In this document: piece by piece, positions 9,946 to 18,607 of the stretch
Numbering within the stretch: the first letter of the stretch is position 1
How the letters are laid out: each line of letters starts with the position of its first letter
Assembly (NCBI RefSeq): GCF_050589705.1
Contig: NZ_JBNGOT010000001.1
Location: forward strand, 434,001 to 498,000
DNA from: Sunxiuqinia rutila
GTDB lineage: Bacteria; Bacteroidota; Bacteroidia; Bacteroidales; Prolixibacteraceae
Length of the DNA: 64,000 nt
Reading direction: 5' to 3'
The notes under the pieces: generated by a model
Told to the model about the DNA's origin: nothing
What the model saw: only the letters and a program-made list of their open reading frames with translations
Databases searched by the model: none
Program-made: the position numbers and the translations under genes

Positions 9946-12900
9946 ATGGAAAATAGACCAATGAAATTTATCATCGATAGAAAGACCCTGATTAGCATGT
10001 TGTTTTTAGGACTAACCCTTTTGGGCTATGTTTCCTACAAGCAGCTGGGGGTGGAGCTACTGCCCAATGTGGAGCTTCCCTTCCTCTTTGTTCAGGCTGT
10101 TTCACCGCAGGAGGCTGATCCGGAGTACCTCGAAAATGAGGTGGTCATTCCCATCGAAGGAGCCGTGGGAACGCTGGAAGGGATTGAGTCGCTCGAATCT
10201 ACCATCACGTCCCGCATGGGAACCGTGATTGTCTATTATCAGAAAGGGGTTGATTTTAGCTTCGCCTACCTCAAGCTGCAGGAAAAAATCAATGAAATAC
10301 AGGGAGATTTGCCCGAAGGCGTTCGGGTAAGTGTTAACCGGGTGGATCTGTCTCAGATGAGCAGCCAGTTTATGGAGCTGCAAGCGCGTGGTGGCGGTGG
10401 AGTAGACCGGATTCGGAATTTGGTGGATCAGGAGATTGCTCCCGACTTGGAAAACCTGGATGGGATTGCCGGGGTGAATGTCTTTGGAGGAAAAGAAAAA
10501 TCCATTGAGGTGATTCTGGATATGGAGGCTTGTGAAGCTTATCACATTACTCCGGGACAGATTCGTTCGCTGCTTTCGCAAAATTCGCAGTCGCGTACCT
10601 ATGTGGGGGCGCTTCGCGAAAAGGAAAAGCATTACTTCGTTCATGTTACGGCTGAATATACGCAGGTGAGTGACCTGGAGCGGCTAGTGGTTGCCGAAGG
10701 CCCCATTCTGCTAAAGGATATTGCCGATATTCGGTTTGGGGTGAAAGAAGAAACCAGCTACAGCCGCGTGAATGGGCAGGATGCGGTTACCATTCGGCTG
10801 ATTAATGACTCGCAGGCCAACCAGATTGAATTGTCGCATAAAACGAAGGAGCTGGTTGAACGCTTGAATGAAAAGCTGGCCCGAAAAGATGTTCAGCTCT
10901 TTGTGCAGGATAACTCCGCCGAAACGATGGAGGAGAACATTGATCAGATCATCAACCTGGCGCTGATTGGGGGCTTGATGGCCGTGTTTGTGTTGTGGAT
11001 GTTTTTGAAAAATGTGCGCATTGTGGCCTTCATTGCCTTGGCAATTCCGGTGTCGGTGTTCACGGCTTTCAACCTGTTTTATGCCTACGACATTACCCTG
11101 AACAGCCTTACGCTGGTGGGGATGGCGCTGGCCATTGGCATGCTGCTCGACAACAGTGTGGTGGTGCTCGAAAATATTTACCGGCTTGCCGGCCAGGGCC
11201 ACGAGGCCGATTCGGCCGTAACACAAGGGACCACGGAAGTTTGGCGCTCCATTCTGGCGGCTACGCTCACCACCATTACGGTCTTTCTGCCGTTCGTGTT
11301 TTCGTCCAACTTCATGATTGAAATGCTGGGTAAGCATGTGGGTGTCTCCATCATTTCAACCTTGCTGGTGTCGCTGTTGGTGGCCTTGCTTTTTGTGCCC
11401 ATGGCTGTTCATTTCATTCTGAAACGAAAAAAGGGAAAGGACATTGCATTCCAGAAGCTGACCACGAACAACCGGATGGTGCAGATTTACATGCTTTTGC
11501 TGAAATCGTGCATGCGCAATCCGGCCGGAACAATTTTGGGCGCGGTGGCAATCTTCTTCATCACGGTGTTTGCCAGTTTGGCAATCAGTGTCAGTTCTTT
11601 GCAGGAAGTGGAGAACGATCAAATTCAGCTGTATGTGACCATGCCTTCCGGGTCGAGCCTGGAAACGACCGATGAAACGGTTAGCAAGATTGAAGAGAAA
11701 CTGGAGGAGGTGAAGGAAAAGCAGGATGTGCTTAGCACCATTGAGGAAGAAGAAGCAGTGGTGACGGTGAAGCTGGTGGAGGATTTTGGAAAAATAGATG
11801 GCCGTAGTTTTGCTGAAATTAAATCATCAATCAGTGAGCTGACCCGGAATATCGGTTCGGCCGAAATCTCGTTTGAACAAAGCAGCTCCGGCGGTGGTGG
11901 TGGCGGCTTTGGCGGTGGCGGTCGAAATATGATGGGTAATTTCCAACGCTTGCTGGGCATTGGCAGCAACGAAGAAAAAGTGGTGCTGAAAGGGCAGGAT
12001 TTCGAGATGATGCAGACCGTAGCCGAAGACATTGAGTACTTTCTGGAAGAACTGGATTTCATCAACCGGGTGCGACTGAACGTGTCGGATAACCGGCCGG
12101 AAGTGCACATGCTGTTCGACCCCTTGCTGATGACGGAATACAACATCAACATCAGCCAGGTTACCAGCGAGCTGAATTCGTTTTCAGGCGAAATTTCTAC
12201 TGGTGTGCAGTTTAACCAAGGGGTGGATGAGTATGAAATTATCATTCGGCAGGGGGAGGAAGACCCGCTGGAGGACGACACCCGAACGATGGATGACCTG
12301 AAGCTGTTGCAAGTGAGCGATGCTGCCGGAGGGCTGCACGACCTGCAGGATTTTGCCCAGCTGGTGTATGCCCGTGGGCTGGCCGGAATTAACCGGGTGA
12401 ACCAGGAAAAACAAATTGAAATTACCTACAGCTTGATTGATGAGGCACAGCAGTCCAACGATTTGCTGGCTTCCTATCGTTACGAAATAGATGAGCTGAT
12501 TGCCTCCTATAACTTTCCATCGGGCGTTGCCGCCGAGGTGATTCATGAAGAAGACGACCTTGGCGAGTTTAAGTTCCTGATTCTGTCCGCCATCATTCTG
12601 ATTTTTATGATTCTGGCTTCGGTTTTCGAATCTTTTGCCACGCCTTTTGTGTTGCTGTTTTCCATTCCGCTGGCCGCTATTGGCTCGCTGCTGGCCCTGT
12701 TGCTTACCGGCAACAGCTTGTTCAATGCCAATACCATGATTGGCTTCCTGATTTTGCTGGGTGTGGTGGTCAACAATGGGATTATTTTGATTGACTACAG
12801 CAACATTTTGCGCAAGCAGGGCTATCGTCGTCCGCGGGCACTGATGACCGCGGGCTTGTCGCGGGTGCGTCCCATTCTGATTACCACCATCACCACCATT

Positions 12901-14676
12901 GTGGCCATGGTGCCGCTGGCCATGGGACAAGCCGAGTATGTCAGCGTGATTGGGGCTCCCTTTGCCATTATTGTTATTGGCGGATTAGCCTTGAGTACGG
13001 TGCTGACCCTCATCTTTATTCCGACCTTTTATTCGGGACTGGAAAGTGCCTTGGAGTGGTTTTACCAACTGGACTGGAAACTGAAAGCTTTTCAGCTGCT
13101 GGCCATGGGAGCCATCCTGAGCTGGATTTACTTGGAGGTGGATGCCCTGACCTGGCAACTGCTGGATACGGTGCTGGCCGTGGTGCTGGTACCGGGGATG
13201 ACCTGGTTTGTGCTAAACAGCTTGAAAAAAGCGGGAACCCGACTGATTGGGCCCGATGACCGGGTGCATATCGTTATTCAAAATCTGGTGAAAATTTATG
13301 ACCGTCCGGGGCGCTTTAGCCGTGAATGGACTGGTGGATTGAACATTCGGCGACGGGCCGGACTGGAAAAGGAATACCGGTCCATCCGGGAATTTGATCA
13401 GCTGATTTGGCAACTGCCCCTGCTGGCGTTCCTGATTTATTTTACGTTTTTCTACCTCGCCTCAGTTTTTTGGATCAGCTTCATGCTGGTTATGGTTTAC
13501 CTCTACCTGAACCAAATTTGGAAACCGGTAGCCATTTACCTGGAACACCGGCAAGCGGCAAGTTCCGGCGGCTTGTTCAAGGCCATTCGGAAATACAGCA
13601 AGCTGTTCCTGTTTTGGTTGCTGCCTTTGGTCGAGCTGTTTGTGCTGTGGAAGAAGACCAACTTTATTGGCTTGGTGGTGGCCTTTGCCGTTTTGTGGTA
13701 TTTGGCCTTGCTCGTTTCAGTTACGGCACGGCGACTGTATGACGAGAAAGTGAATATTGACCGGATTACCGGGCGCTTTGGAAACCTGCGGAGAACCACC
13801 TTGCGCCTGGTGAAACAAATTCCGGTTATCGGAAAACGAAAAGTGCCCTTTAAAGCTCTGGATGGGGTGTCGTTGGAGATAGGGACCGGCATGTTTGGTT
13901 TGCTGGGGCCCAACGGAGCTGGAAAATCAACCATGATGCGGATTATCTGCGGAATATTTGAGCAGAGCTATGGCAAGGTGTGGATCAATGGAATTGACAC
14001 GCAGAAAAAGCGGGAAGAATTGCAGGGGCTGATTGGCTATTTGCCGCAGGAATTTGGAACCTATGAAAATATGCCGGCGCAGGAATTCCTGGATTATCAG
14101 GCATTGCTGAAAGGACTGACCGATGCCAAAGCCCGTCGGGAGCGCATTGAATATGTGCTGAAGTCGGTGCATATGTGGGAAAAACGTGGCGATAAAATCG
14201 GGTCATTTTCCGGAGGAATGAAGCAGCGAATCGGGATTGCTCAAATCCTGCTTCACCTGCCTAAAATATTGGTGGTGGATGAACCGACTGCCGGTCTGGA
14301 TCCGCGCGAACGGATTCGCTTCCGGAACCTGTTGGTGGAGTTGAGCCGCGAGCGAATCGTGATCTTTTCCACCCACATTATTGAAGATATTTCAAGCTCG
14401 TGTAACCAGGTGGCTGTCATCAACCGCGGGCGGGTGAAGTATCACGGAACTCCGATTGCGATGGTGAACCTGGCCGATAAGCTGGTGTGGCAGTTTGATG
14501 TGGATGTGGCGGAGTTCGACCAAATGCCCAACAAACACATGGTGACCCACCACATGCGGGTGGAGGATAAGATTCGGGTGCGCATGCTGAGCCATGAGCA
14601 ACCTGCGGAGGACGCCATTGAGGCCAAGCCGGTTTTGGAAGACGCTTACTTGTGCCTGATTAAGGATTTGAAATAG
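9946..14676 (+). CDS. RND permease fused to a C-terminal ABC ATPase domain
   Basis: This is a 1576-residue inner-membrane protein. Residues 1 to about 1030 are a complete RND permease: first helix, porter loops, TM4 relay Asp402-Asn403 (GMLLDNSVVVLENI), a glycine-rich insert near 647-660, and TM10 with VVNNGIILIDY. Residues about 1040-1290 form a linker with several hydrophobic segments (e.g. LLAFLIYFTFFYLASVFWIS) that I cannot assign to a family. Residues about 1300-1576 are an intact ABC ATPase: Walker A with Lys1327, Q-loop YLPQEF, signature SFSGGMKQR (about 1420), Walker B VVDEP (Asp1445, Glu1446) and H-loop STHIIED. The frame is continuous, with no sign of an accidental readthrough. Met6 at 9961 is an alternative start. 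The ATPase resembles the one at 1-791. The small ABC permease follows 111 bp later. Confidence 0.93.
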   Translation: MENRPMKFIIDRKTLISMLFLGLTLLGYVSYKQLGVELLPNVELPFLFVQAVSPQEADPEYLENEVVIPIEGAVGTLEGIESLESTITSRMGTVIVYYQKGVDFSFAYLKLQEKINEIQGDLPEGVRVSVNRVDLSQMSSQFMELQARGGGGVDRIRNLVDQEIAPDLENLDGIAGVNVFGGKEKSIEVILDMEACEAYHITPGQIRSLLSQNSQSRTYVGALREKEKHYFVHVTAEYTQVSDLERLVVAEGPILLKDIADIRFGVKEETSYSRVNGQDAVTIRLINDSQANQIELSHKTKELVERLNEKLARKDVQLFVQDNSAETMEENIDQIINLALIGGLMAVFVLWMFLKNVRIVAFIALAIPVSVFTAFNLFYAYDITLNSLTLVGMALAIGMLLDNSVVVLENIYRLAGQGHEADSAVTQGTTEVWRSILAATLTTITVFLPFVFSSNFMIEMLGKHVGVSIISTLLVSLLVALLFVPMAVHFILKRKKGKDIAFQKLTTNNRMVQIYMLLLKSCMRNPAGTILGAVAIFFITVFASLAISVSSLQEVENDQIQLYVTMPSGSSLETTDETVSKIEEKLEEVKEKQDVLSTIEEEEAVVTVKLVEDFGKIDGRSFAEIKSSISELTRNIGSAEISFEQSSSGGGGGGFGGGGRNMMGNFQRLLGIGSNEEKVVLKGQDFEMMQTVAEDIEYFLEELDFINRVRLNVSDNRPEVHMLFDPLLMTEYNINISQVTSELNSFSGEISTGVQFNQGVDEYEIIIRQGEEDPLEDDTRTMDDLKLLQVSDAAGGLHDLQDFAQLVYARGLAGINRVNQEKQIEITYSLIDEAQQSNDLLASYRYEIDELIASYNFPSGVAAEVIHEEDDLGEFKFLILSAIILIFMILASVFESFATPFVLLFSIPLAAIGSLLALLLTGNSLFNANTMIGFLILLGVVVNNGIILIDYSNILRKQGYRRPRALMTAGLSRVRPILITTITTIVAMVPLAMGQAEYVSVIGAPFAIIVIGGLALSTVLTLIFIPTFYSGLESALEWFYQLDWKLKAFQLLAMGAILSWIYLEVDALTWQLLDTVLAVVLVPGMTWFVLNSLKKAGTRLIGPDDRVHIVIQNLVKIYDRPGRFSREWTGGLNIRRRAGLEKEYRSIREFDQLIWQLPLLAFLIYFTFFYLASVFWISFMLVMVYLYLNQIWKPVAIYLEHRQAASSGGLFKAIRKYSKLFLFWLLPLVELFVLWKKTNFIGLVVAFAVLWYLALLVSVTARRLYDEKVNIDRITGRFGNLRRTTLRLVKQIPVIGKRKVPFKALDGVSLEIGTGMFGLLGPNGAGKSTMMRIICGIFEQSYGKVWINGIDTQKKREELQGLIGYLPQEFGTYENMPAQEFLDYQALLKGLTDAKARRERIEYVLKSVHMWEKRGDKIGSFSGGMKQRIGIAQILLHLPKILVVDEPTAGLDPRERIRFRNLLVELSRERIVIFSTHIIEDISSSCNQVAVINRGRVKYHGTPIAMVNLADKLVWQFDVDVAEFDQMPNKHMVTHHMRVEDKIRVRMLSHEQPAEDAIEAKPVLEDAYLCLIKDLK

Positions 14677-14678
14677 GA

Positions 14679-14787
14679 AGGCAGAGGCAGAGGCAAAGGC
14701 AAAGGCAAAATTATTGACGATTGGACGATTGACAAGGGACGATTAACTGATAACCGATAACGCTCAACTGAAAACTCTTACTTAAAA
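14679..14787. repeat. Intergenic GGCAGA/GGCAAA microsatellite and dispersed-repeat debris
   Basis: Five imperfect copies of a 6-bp unit (GGCAGA or GGCAAA) run from about 14680 to 14709. They are followed by GACGATT repeats and a GATAACTGA/CCGATAACG tract also seen near 868-880, 19282 and 22345. These look like dispersed intergenic repeats inserted inside the efflux cluster rather than regulatory DNA. Confidence 0.6.
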
Positions 14788-15504
14788 ATGAATAGACTCA
14801 AATTAAAAAATACGATAAACCTGATCCGTAAAATGATTCAATACAATTTCCGGATCATCTTTGGGGGCCGCTTTATCTGGTTTTTACTGGCTGCTTTTGC
14901 CTTTTTTGCTTTTGTGGCCATTACTGCCGTTTGGAATGGCGAGGTGCCTGATGAAGAGTTTGTGTATGGCATCCTGATCTTTCCGGCCATGCTGCTGATT
15001 TTTTACCCCATGACCTTTGGAATTCAGAACGATTTGGACGCCGGTATTCTCGAAATTTTATTCGGCATACCCGACTACCGCTACAAAGTGTGGTTGGTGC
15101 GGCTCGTGCTGGTTTTTGTATTGGTTTTCCTGTTGCTGCTGGCCTTTGCCGGGGTGAGTTCTATTTTCCTTACGCCCGTTAATTTAGTTGAAATGGCCCG
15201 GCAACTCATGTTTCCGGTTTTGTTTCTGGGCAGTTTGGCGTTTATGTTTTCCACCATCATTAAAAATGGCAACGGAACCGCGGTGGTGATGGTCATTCTG
15301 GGGGTGGTGCTGCTCATCTTTAGCGATGCCCTGCAGCGTACCTACTGGAATGTGTTCCTCAATCCACTCAGTGTGCCCCGAAATATGAATGAAGTGGTGT
15401 GGGAAGGCATCGTGCTGAAAAACCGTATTTTTCTGATCGTCGGTACCCTGTTGTTTACCCTCTACGGCCTGTTTAACCTGCAAAAACGCGAGAAGTTTAT
15501 TTAA
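14788..15504 (+). CDS. ABC-2 type transporter permease (small)
   Basis: This 238-residue integral membrane protein has six predicted helices (about 25-50, 60-82, 105-130, 145-165, 170-190 and 215-232). The cytoplasmic N-terminus and the sequence FGIQNDLDAGILEILFGIPD between helices 2 and 3 fit the coupling-helix region of ABC-2 permeases. It has no extra soluble domain, unlike the permease at 885. Placed directly after the RND-ABC fusion, it is the natural membrane partner for that ATPase domain. It is the last gene of the + strand cluster. I see no clear terminator before the convergent gene at 15732. Confidence 0.83.
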   Translation: MNRLKLKNTINLIRKMIQYNFRIIFGGRFIWFLLAAFAFFAFVAITAVWNGEVPDEEFVYGILIFPAMLLIFYPMTFGIQNDLDAGILEILFGIPDYRYKVWLVRLVLVFVLVFLLLLAFAGVSSIFLTPVNLVEMARQLMFPVLFLGSLAFMFSTIIKNGNGTAVVMVILGVVLLIFSDALQRTYWNVFLNPLSVPRNMNEVVWEGIVLKNRIFLIVGTLLFTLYGLFNLQKREKFI

Positions 15505-15731
15505 AGAAGTCGGTGAGTCGTGAGTCCGGAGTGATGCTTTCAAGGCCATTGATTGGTGCTTGTCATGCCCCCGGCCTGCCCCTTCTAGACTTGAGATTTC
15601 CCGAGAAGCAGGGTTCACCAATATCCTATTCATGATTTAATTAAAGAGTAACGTTCTGCAACTACACGCAGGTCGGGAGTTTTCCGACAAATTTCCTACG
15701 AAGAATTGCACTTTTTATCCGTAATTTCCGG

Positions 15732-16559
15732 TCAGCGAAGCTCGTTGCCCGACCTGACGGGTAACTTCCTCTTGTAAGTAGTTGATTGTTCAATCGAGAA
15801 GTCAAAAATAGATTGATTGTTAAATCCTCCCATTGGAATTGTTCCTTGATAGAAGAAACAATATTCTCCGGGTCCTAATATCTGACTTGGAGTTACTTTA
15901 TATCGGCCATTTCCCAGATCTTCAATTGCAAATTTAATGGTCTTTTTGGAATCAATTCCCATTTGGGTTGATGCAGTTATTCCACTAACTTTCCCAGTTA
16001 CTAACTCTCTACTATCTCTTTTCTGTTTCAATTGAGTTAGTGCAAATTCATTTGGTGATGACGCTGTTTTAAACCACCAGTTTCCACTTCCTAAATCATT
16101 TTTATTTTTGATATCGAATTGAAAAATAAAAGTTAAATTAATTGAATCTACTTTGTTGACAGAAGTTGCATTATTTATGTACGATTTCACTTTTGCAGAG
16201 GCAATTCCATAGGTCATTGCTGCCCCAAGCGCACTGGTTTTAGTGCCAGAAAATACAGAAGGTTCAATTTTTACCAATTTATCATTTTTGGTGTAGAAAA
16301 CTCCACATTCAACAGCGACCGAAGATTTATTAATCATTAAAGCCAAAATGTCGGAGGAAACCCCTTCCTCTTTTAGGGCTTTTAGTTGATCCATTGATGT
16401 GTCAAAATATGTTTTCGATGAATTAATCTTTGCTTTAATGACTTCACTTCCAAATCCTAAATCCATTAAATCTAAAATAGATTGATTTGTTAGTTTTTCT
16501 TGAGCAAGGCTAAAAAAGCATGAGAATAAAATTAGTCCAAAAAGAATTGTCCTTTTCAT
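15732..16559 (-). CDS. Secreted protein of unknown function
   Basis: This 275-residue protein has a clear signal peptide (MKRTILFGLILFSCFFSLAQ). Mature residues about 25-78 carry the helical pattern ILDLMDLGFGSEVIKAKI...FDTS...LKALKEEGVSSDILALMI, which occurs in many Bacteroidota envelope proteins and whose role is not known. The rest is beta-rich and contains no catalytic motif I recognise. The coding sequence is visibly richer in A and T than the efflux cluster on its left. It is convergent with that cluster and opens the first accessory island. Confidence 0.72.
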   Translation of the reverse strand: MKRTILFGLILFSCFFSLAQEKLTNQSILDLMDLGFGSEVIKAKINSSKTYFDTSMDQLKALKEEGVSSDILALMINKSSVAVECGVFYTKNDKLVKIEPSVFSGTKTSALGAAMTYGIASAKVKSYINNATSVNKVDSINLTFIFQFDIKNKNDLGSGNWWFKTASSPNEFALTQLKQKRDSRELVTGKVSGITASTQMGIDSKKTIKFAIEDLGNGRYKVTPSQILGPGEYCFFYQGTIPMGGFNNQSIFDFSIEQSTTYKRKLPVRSGNELR

Positions 16560-16794
16560 AGTTATTTGAAGTTTAATAATAGATGTCTATGTTAATTGTT
16601 TGTAATTCATTAATTACCTGCGGCGGATGGCGCCATTTAATGTAGGAGCCTTGGTTGATTTATGGCTTGTACATTTTATTAAACGGAAAGATAGCTATTC
16701 TAGGAATATTTTTAACTATAACTACTCTATAGTGACTAGCTTGCCGTTGCTCATTAAAAGCATAAATCCCTCGAAGACCTATTATTCACCTATG

Positions 16795-17313
16795 TTATTT
16801 GTTGGTGTTTCTATTACTATTAATATGATCAATCAATTCTGAGTTAAGTAAATCGATATCATTTTGTATTTCTTTTAAATCAAGAATTGTGAAATTAATC
16901 TTTCGTTGTGGACTCCAACCTTTTTCAGTAATATTTTTAGCATTATCTAATTGTTGGTTATATCTAGTCTTTGTATCTATTACTGAAATTGTTTCGAAAT
17001 CATATTCAATGGCATTTTCAATATTACCCCAATCTCCATGAATGAATAGATTTCTTTTGTTTTTGAAGTTTTTAATTTTACTTATGGTCTCCAATTGTTG
17101 TTCTTCTCTGTGTCCATTACTTTTTAGATGAATTAATTTTTTCAGGTTCTCCAGTTTCTTGTCTAGTGAATCATTTTGAAAAATCATATGGTTGTCAACA
17201 GTATCAACACCAGATATCAATACTGAGATATACTCCAAAGCAAGGTGTTCAAGTCTGGAGAATTTCAAAGTAATCTTTCCTACTTCTTGTAGTATTGCCT
17301 CTATTTTTTTCAT
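16795..17313 (-). CDS. Hypothetical helical protein with a HEPN-like RX4H motif
   Basis: This 172-residue, mostly helical, AT-rich gene has no signal peptide or membrane segment, so it is likely cytoplasmic. Residues 87-92 read RNLFIH (Arg87, four residues, His92), preceded by FKNK and followed by GDW. This matches the Rx4-6H core of HEPN RNase-fold proteins used in toxin-antitoxin and phage-defence systems. The rest of the fold (LEHLALEYISVLISG helix, LDKKLENLKKLI helix) is compatible. No antitoxin partner such as a MNT nucleotidyltransferase sits next to it. The HEPN assignment is pattern-based and tentative. Confidence 0.6.
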   Translation of the reverse strand: MKKIEAILQEVGKITLKFSRLEHLALEYISVLISGVDTVDNHMIFQNDSLDKKLENLKKLIHLKSNGHREEQQLETISKIKNFKNKRNLFIHGDWGNIENAIEYDFETISVIDTKTRYNQQLDNAKNITEKGWSPQRKINFTILDLKEIQNDIDLLNSELIDHINSNRNTNK

Positions 17314-17353
17314 TTAACTAATTTTAGTCGCTCTGTATCCTATAGCTTACCCA

Positions 17354-17464
17354 TAACGGAAAATTGCTATGTTGTCGTTGCGGTTTGCGATGAGATTTCC
17401 TGTCCGAAGGAACTAAGGAAACTGGAACCGAAGACGGCAACCCACCGAAACCACAATGCAATTT
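17354..17464. repeat. Cassette-type imperfect hairpin (attC-like), copy 1
   Basis: The element starts TAACGGAAAATTGC (17354) and ends GCAATTTACAATATATTAGC, giving outer arms AAATTGC/GCAATTT (17361-17367 and 17458-17464) around a poorly paired centre with ATTTCCTGTC. The same start and the same ATTTCCTGTC core recur at 48792-48917. The right arm overlaps the stop codon of the gene at 17463-18347. It lies between two hypothetical genes, as a cassette boundary would. Confidence 0.55.
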
Positions 17465-18347
17465 ACAATATATTAGCCGCTGGGTTTTTATTCAACCTTT
17501 TAACTATTTCATGTTTGACGTCTTCCTTTGTTTCACAACCACCAAATAAATATCCAGGAGTTATAAGCTTTAATTTTTTAAGACTAAAATTTACGGAAAA
17601 TAAGATTCTCCATTTTGCAAATCGGCGCAAAGATTTATTGTCTTTTAAAAAGAAACCAACTCGAATAAATAAACTTTCATAATGCGAATATAAAACATAA
17701 AAGTAGGCAAATGGCAAAAACAATATTGTCATTATTGCAGGAAAAATGAGTGCTCTTAAATTGTCATAGTTTGCCAAATCTTTGAAATTTTGATATATCT
17801 TGAAACCAGAGTAGATTATATAGAAGATTGCAATTGCGCCAAATATTTTTAGTAGAAAATTTCTGACTTGTTTGTGTTCTTCATATACTTCGGTGTACGC
17901 CAATGAAATTGATAGAAAAATCACAATAGGCATTAAAATAAACTCAGTAATTATTCCAAAAACGTATAATCCCAAAATGAATTCAATAATCATAAAAACT
18001 TTAATATTTTCCAGCAAAAATTTTTTGAAATAATGTTTTTCCTGTAATGCCTTGTTTGAATCCATCATTAAAATGAATCCGACACCAAAACTCCAATAGA
18101 TAGTATCTTTAATTAAACTGGAATTCCAGAGGCCTAAAAGTGAAAGTCCACAAACAACGATTGTGATATAAATCAAGAGGCAAAGGATTGAAATAAAAAT
18201 CTGTTTTACAAACAATGCTCCTATTACACAAAAAATTGACTCTCTTATTTTTTTCTGAGTTAAATTCCACAGAATAAAAAGGAAAAGGTAAAAAATCAAT
18301 GCAATCTCTCTGTTGTTAAAAGTTTTATTTAAAAAATCGAGAATCAT
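17463..18347 (-). CDS. Multi-pass membrane protein of unknown function
   Basis: This 294-residue protein has about seven or eight strongly hydrophobic segments (for example LIFYLFLFILWNL, FISILCLLIYITIVVCGLSL and FILMPIVIFLSISLAY) and a basic, soluble C-terminal tail of about 60 residues (SLRRFAKWRILFSVNFSLKK). I do not recognise the family. The gene is very AT-rich and is framed by an attC-like hairpin at its 3' end and a conserved repeat of about 160 bp at its 5' end, both also present around the unrelated gene at 48921-50042. This suggests it is cassette cargo. Confidence 0.65.
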   Translation of the reverse strand: MILDFLNKTFNNREIALIFYLFLFILWNLTQKKIRESIFCVIGALFVKQIFISILCLLIYITIVVCGLSLLGLWNSSLIKDTIYWSFGVGFILMMDSNKALQEKHYFKKFLLENIKVFMIIEFILGLYVFGIITEFILMPIVIFLSISLAYTEVYEEHKQVRNFLLKIFGAIAIFYIIYSGFKIYQNFKDLANYDNLRALIFPAIMTILFLPFAYFYVLYSHYESLFIRVGFFLKDNKSLRRFAKWRILFSVNFSLKKLKLITPGYLFGGCETKEDVKHEIVKRLNKNPAANIL

Positions 18348-18385
18348 TATTGTTTCTATAAGTTTGCTTTTTTAACCTTGCGCCC

Positions 18386-18547
18386 AACACTTAGATACCC
18401 ATAGTTCTGTGGATCTATTCGCATTAGCTGTATGTGTTTTTGTTGGTAAAGTACTGCTTGTGTCGTTGGTGTCCGTAGGGTGGTGCTGTCATTGTTTTTT
18501 GCGTTTTCGCTGATCAATATAGCAAAACTTTACAAAATGTACGCATC
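18386..18547. repeat. Conserved intergenic repeat, copy 1 (about 160 bp)
   Basis: This matches 50057-50226 along its length with scattered differences. Shared landmarks in the same order are AACACTT, ATACCCA, TGTGGAT, TATTCGC, TTAGCTG, ATGTGTTTTTG, GCTTGTGT, GGTGTCCGT, TGTCATTG and CAAAACTTTACAAAATGTA. The first 35 bases can fold (ATACCCATAG with CTGTGGATCTAT). Both copies sit just upstream of a minus-strand AT-rich gene, so each may carry its promoter. Confidence 0.75.
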
Positions 18548-18607
18548 CGTAAGCGCCTTTTTATTTTTGTTCTAAATGGCTGATAATCTTTATGGAGCAT
18601 TTTATAT

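Noticed and set aside
12184..12930. 248-codon minus-strand frame rich in Gln, Asn and His inside the RND-ABC fusion
   Set aside because: Composition is the mirror of membrane-helix codons on the other strand; no motif.
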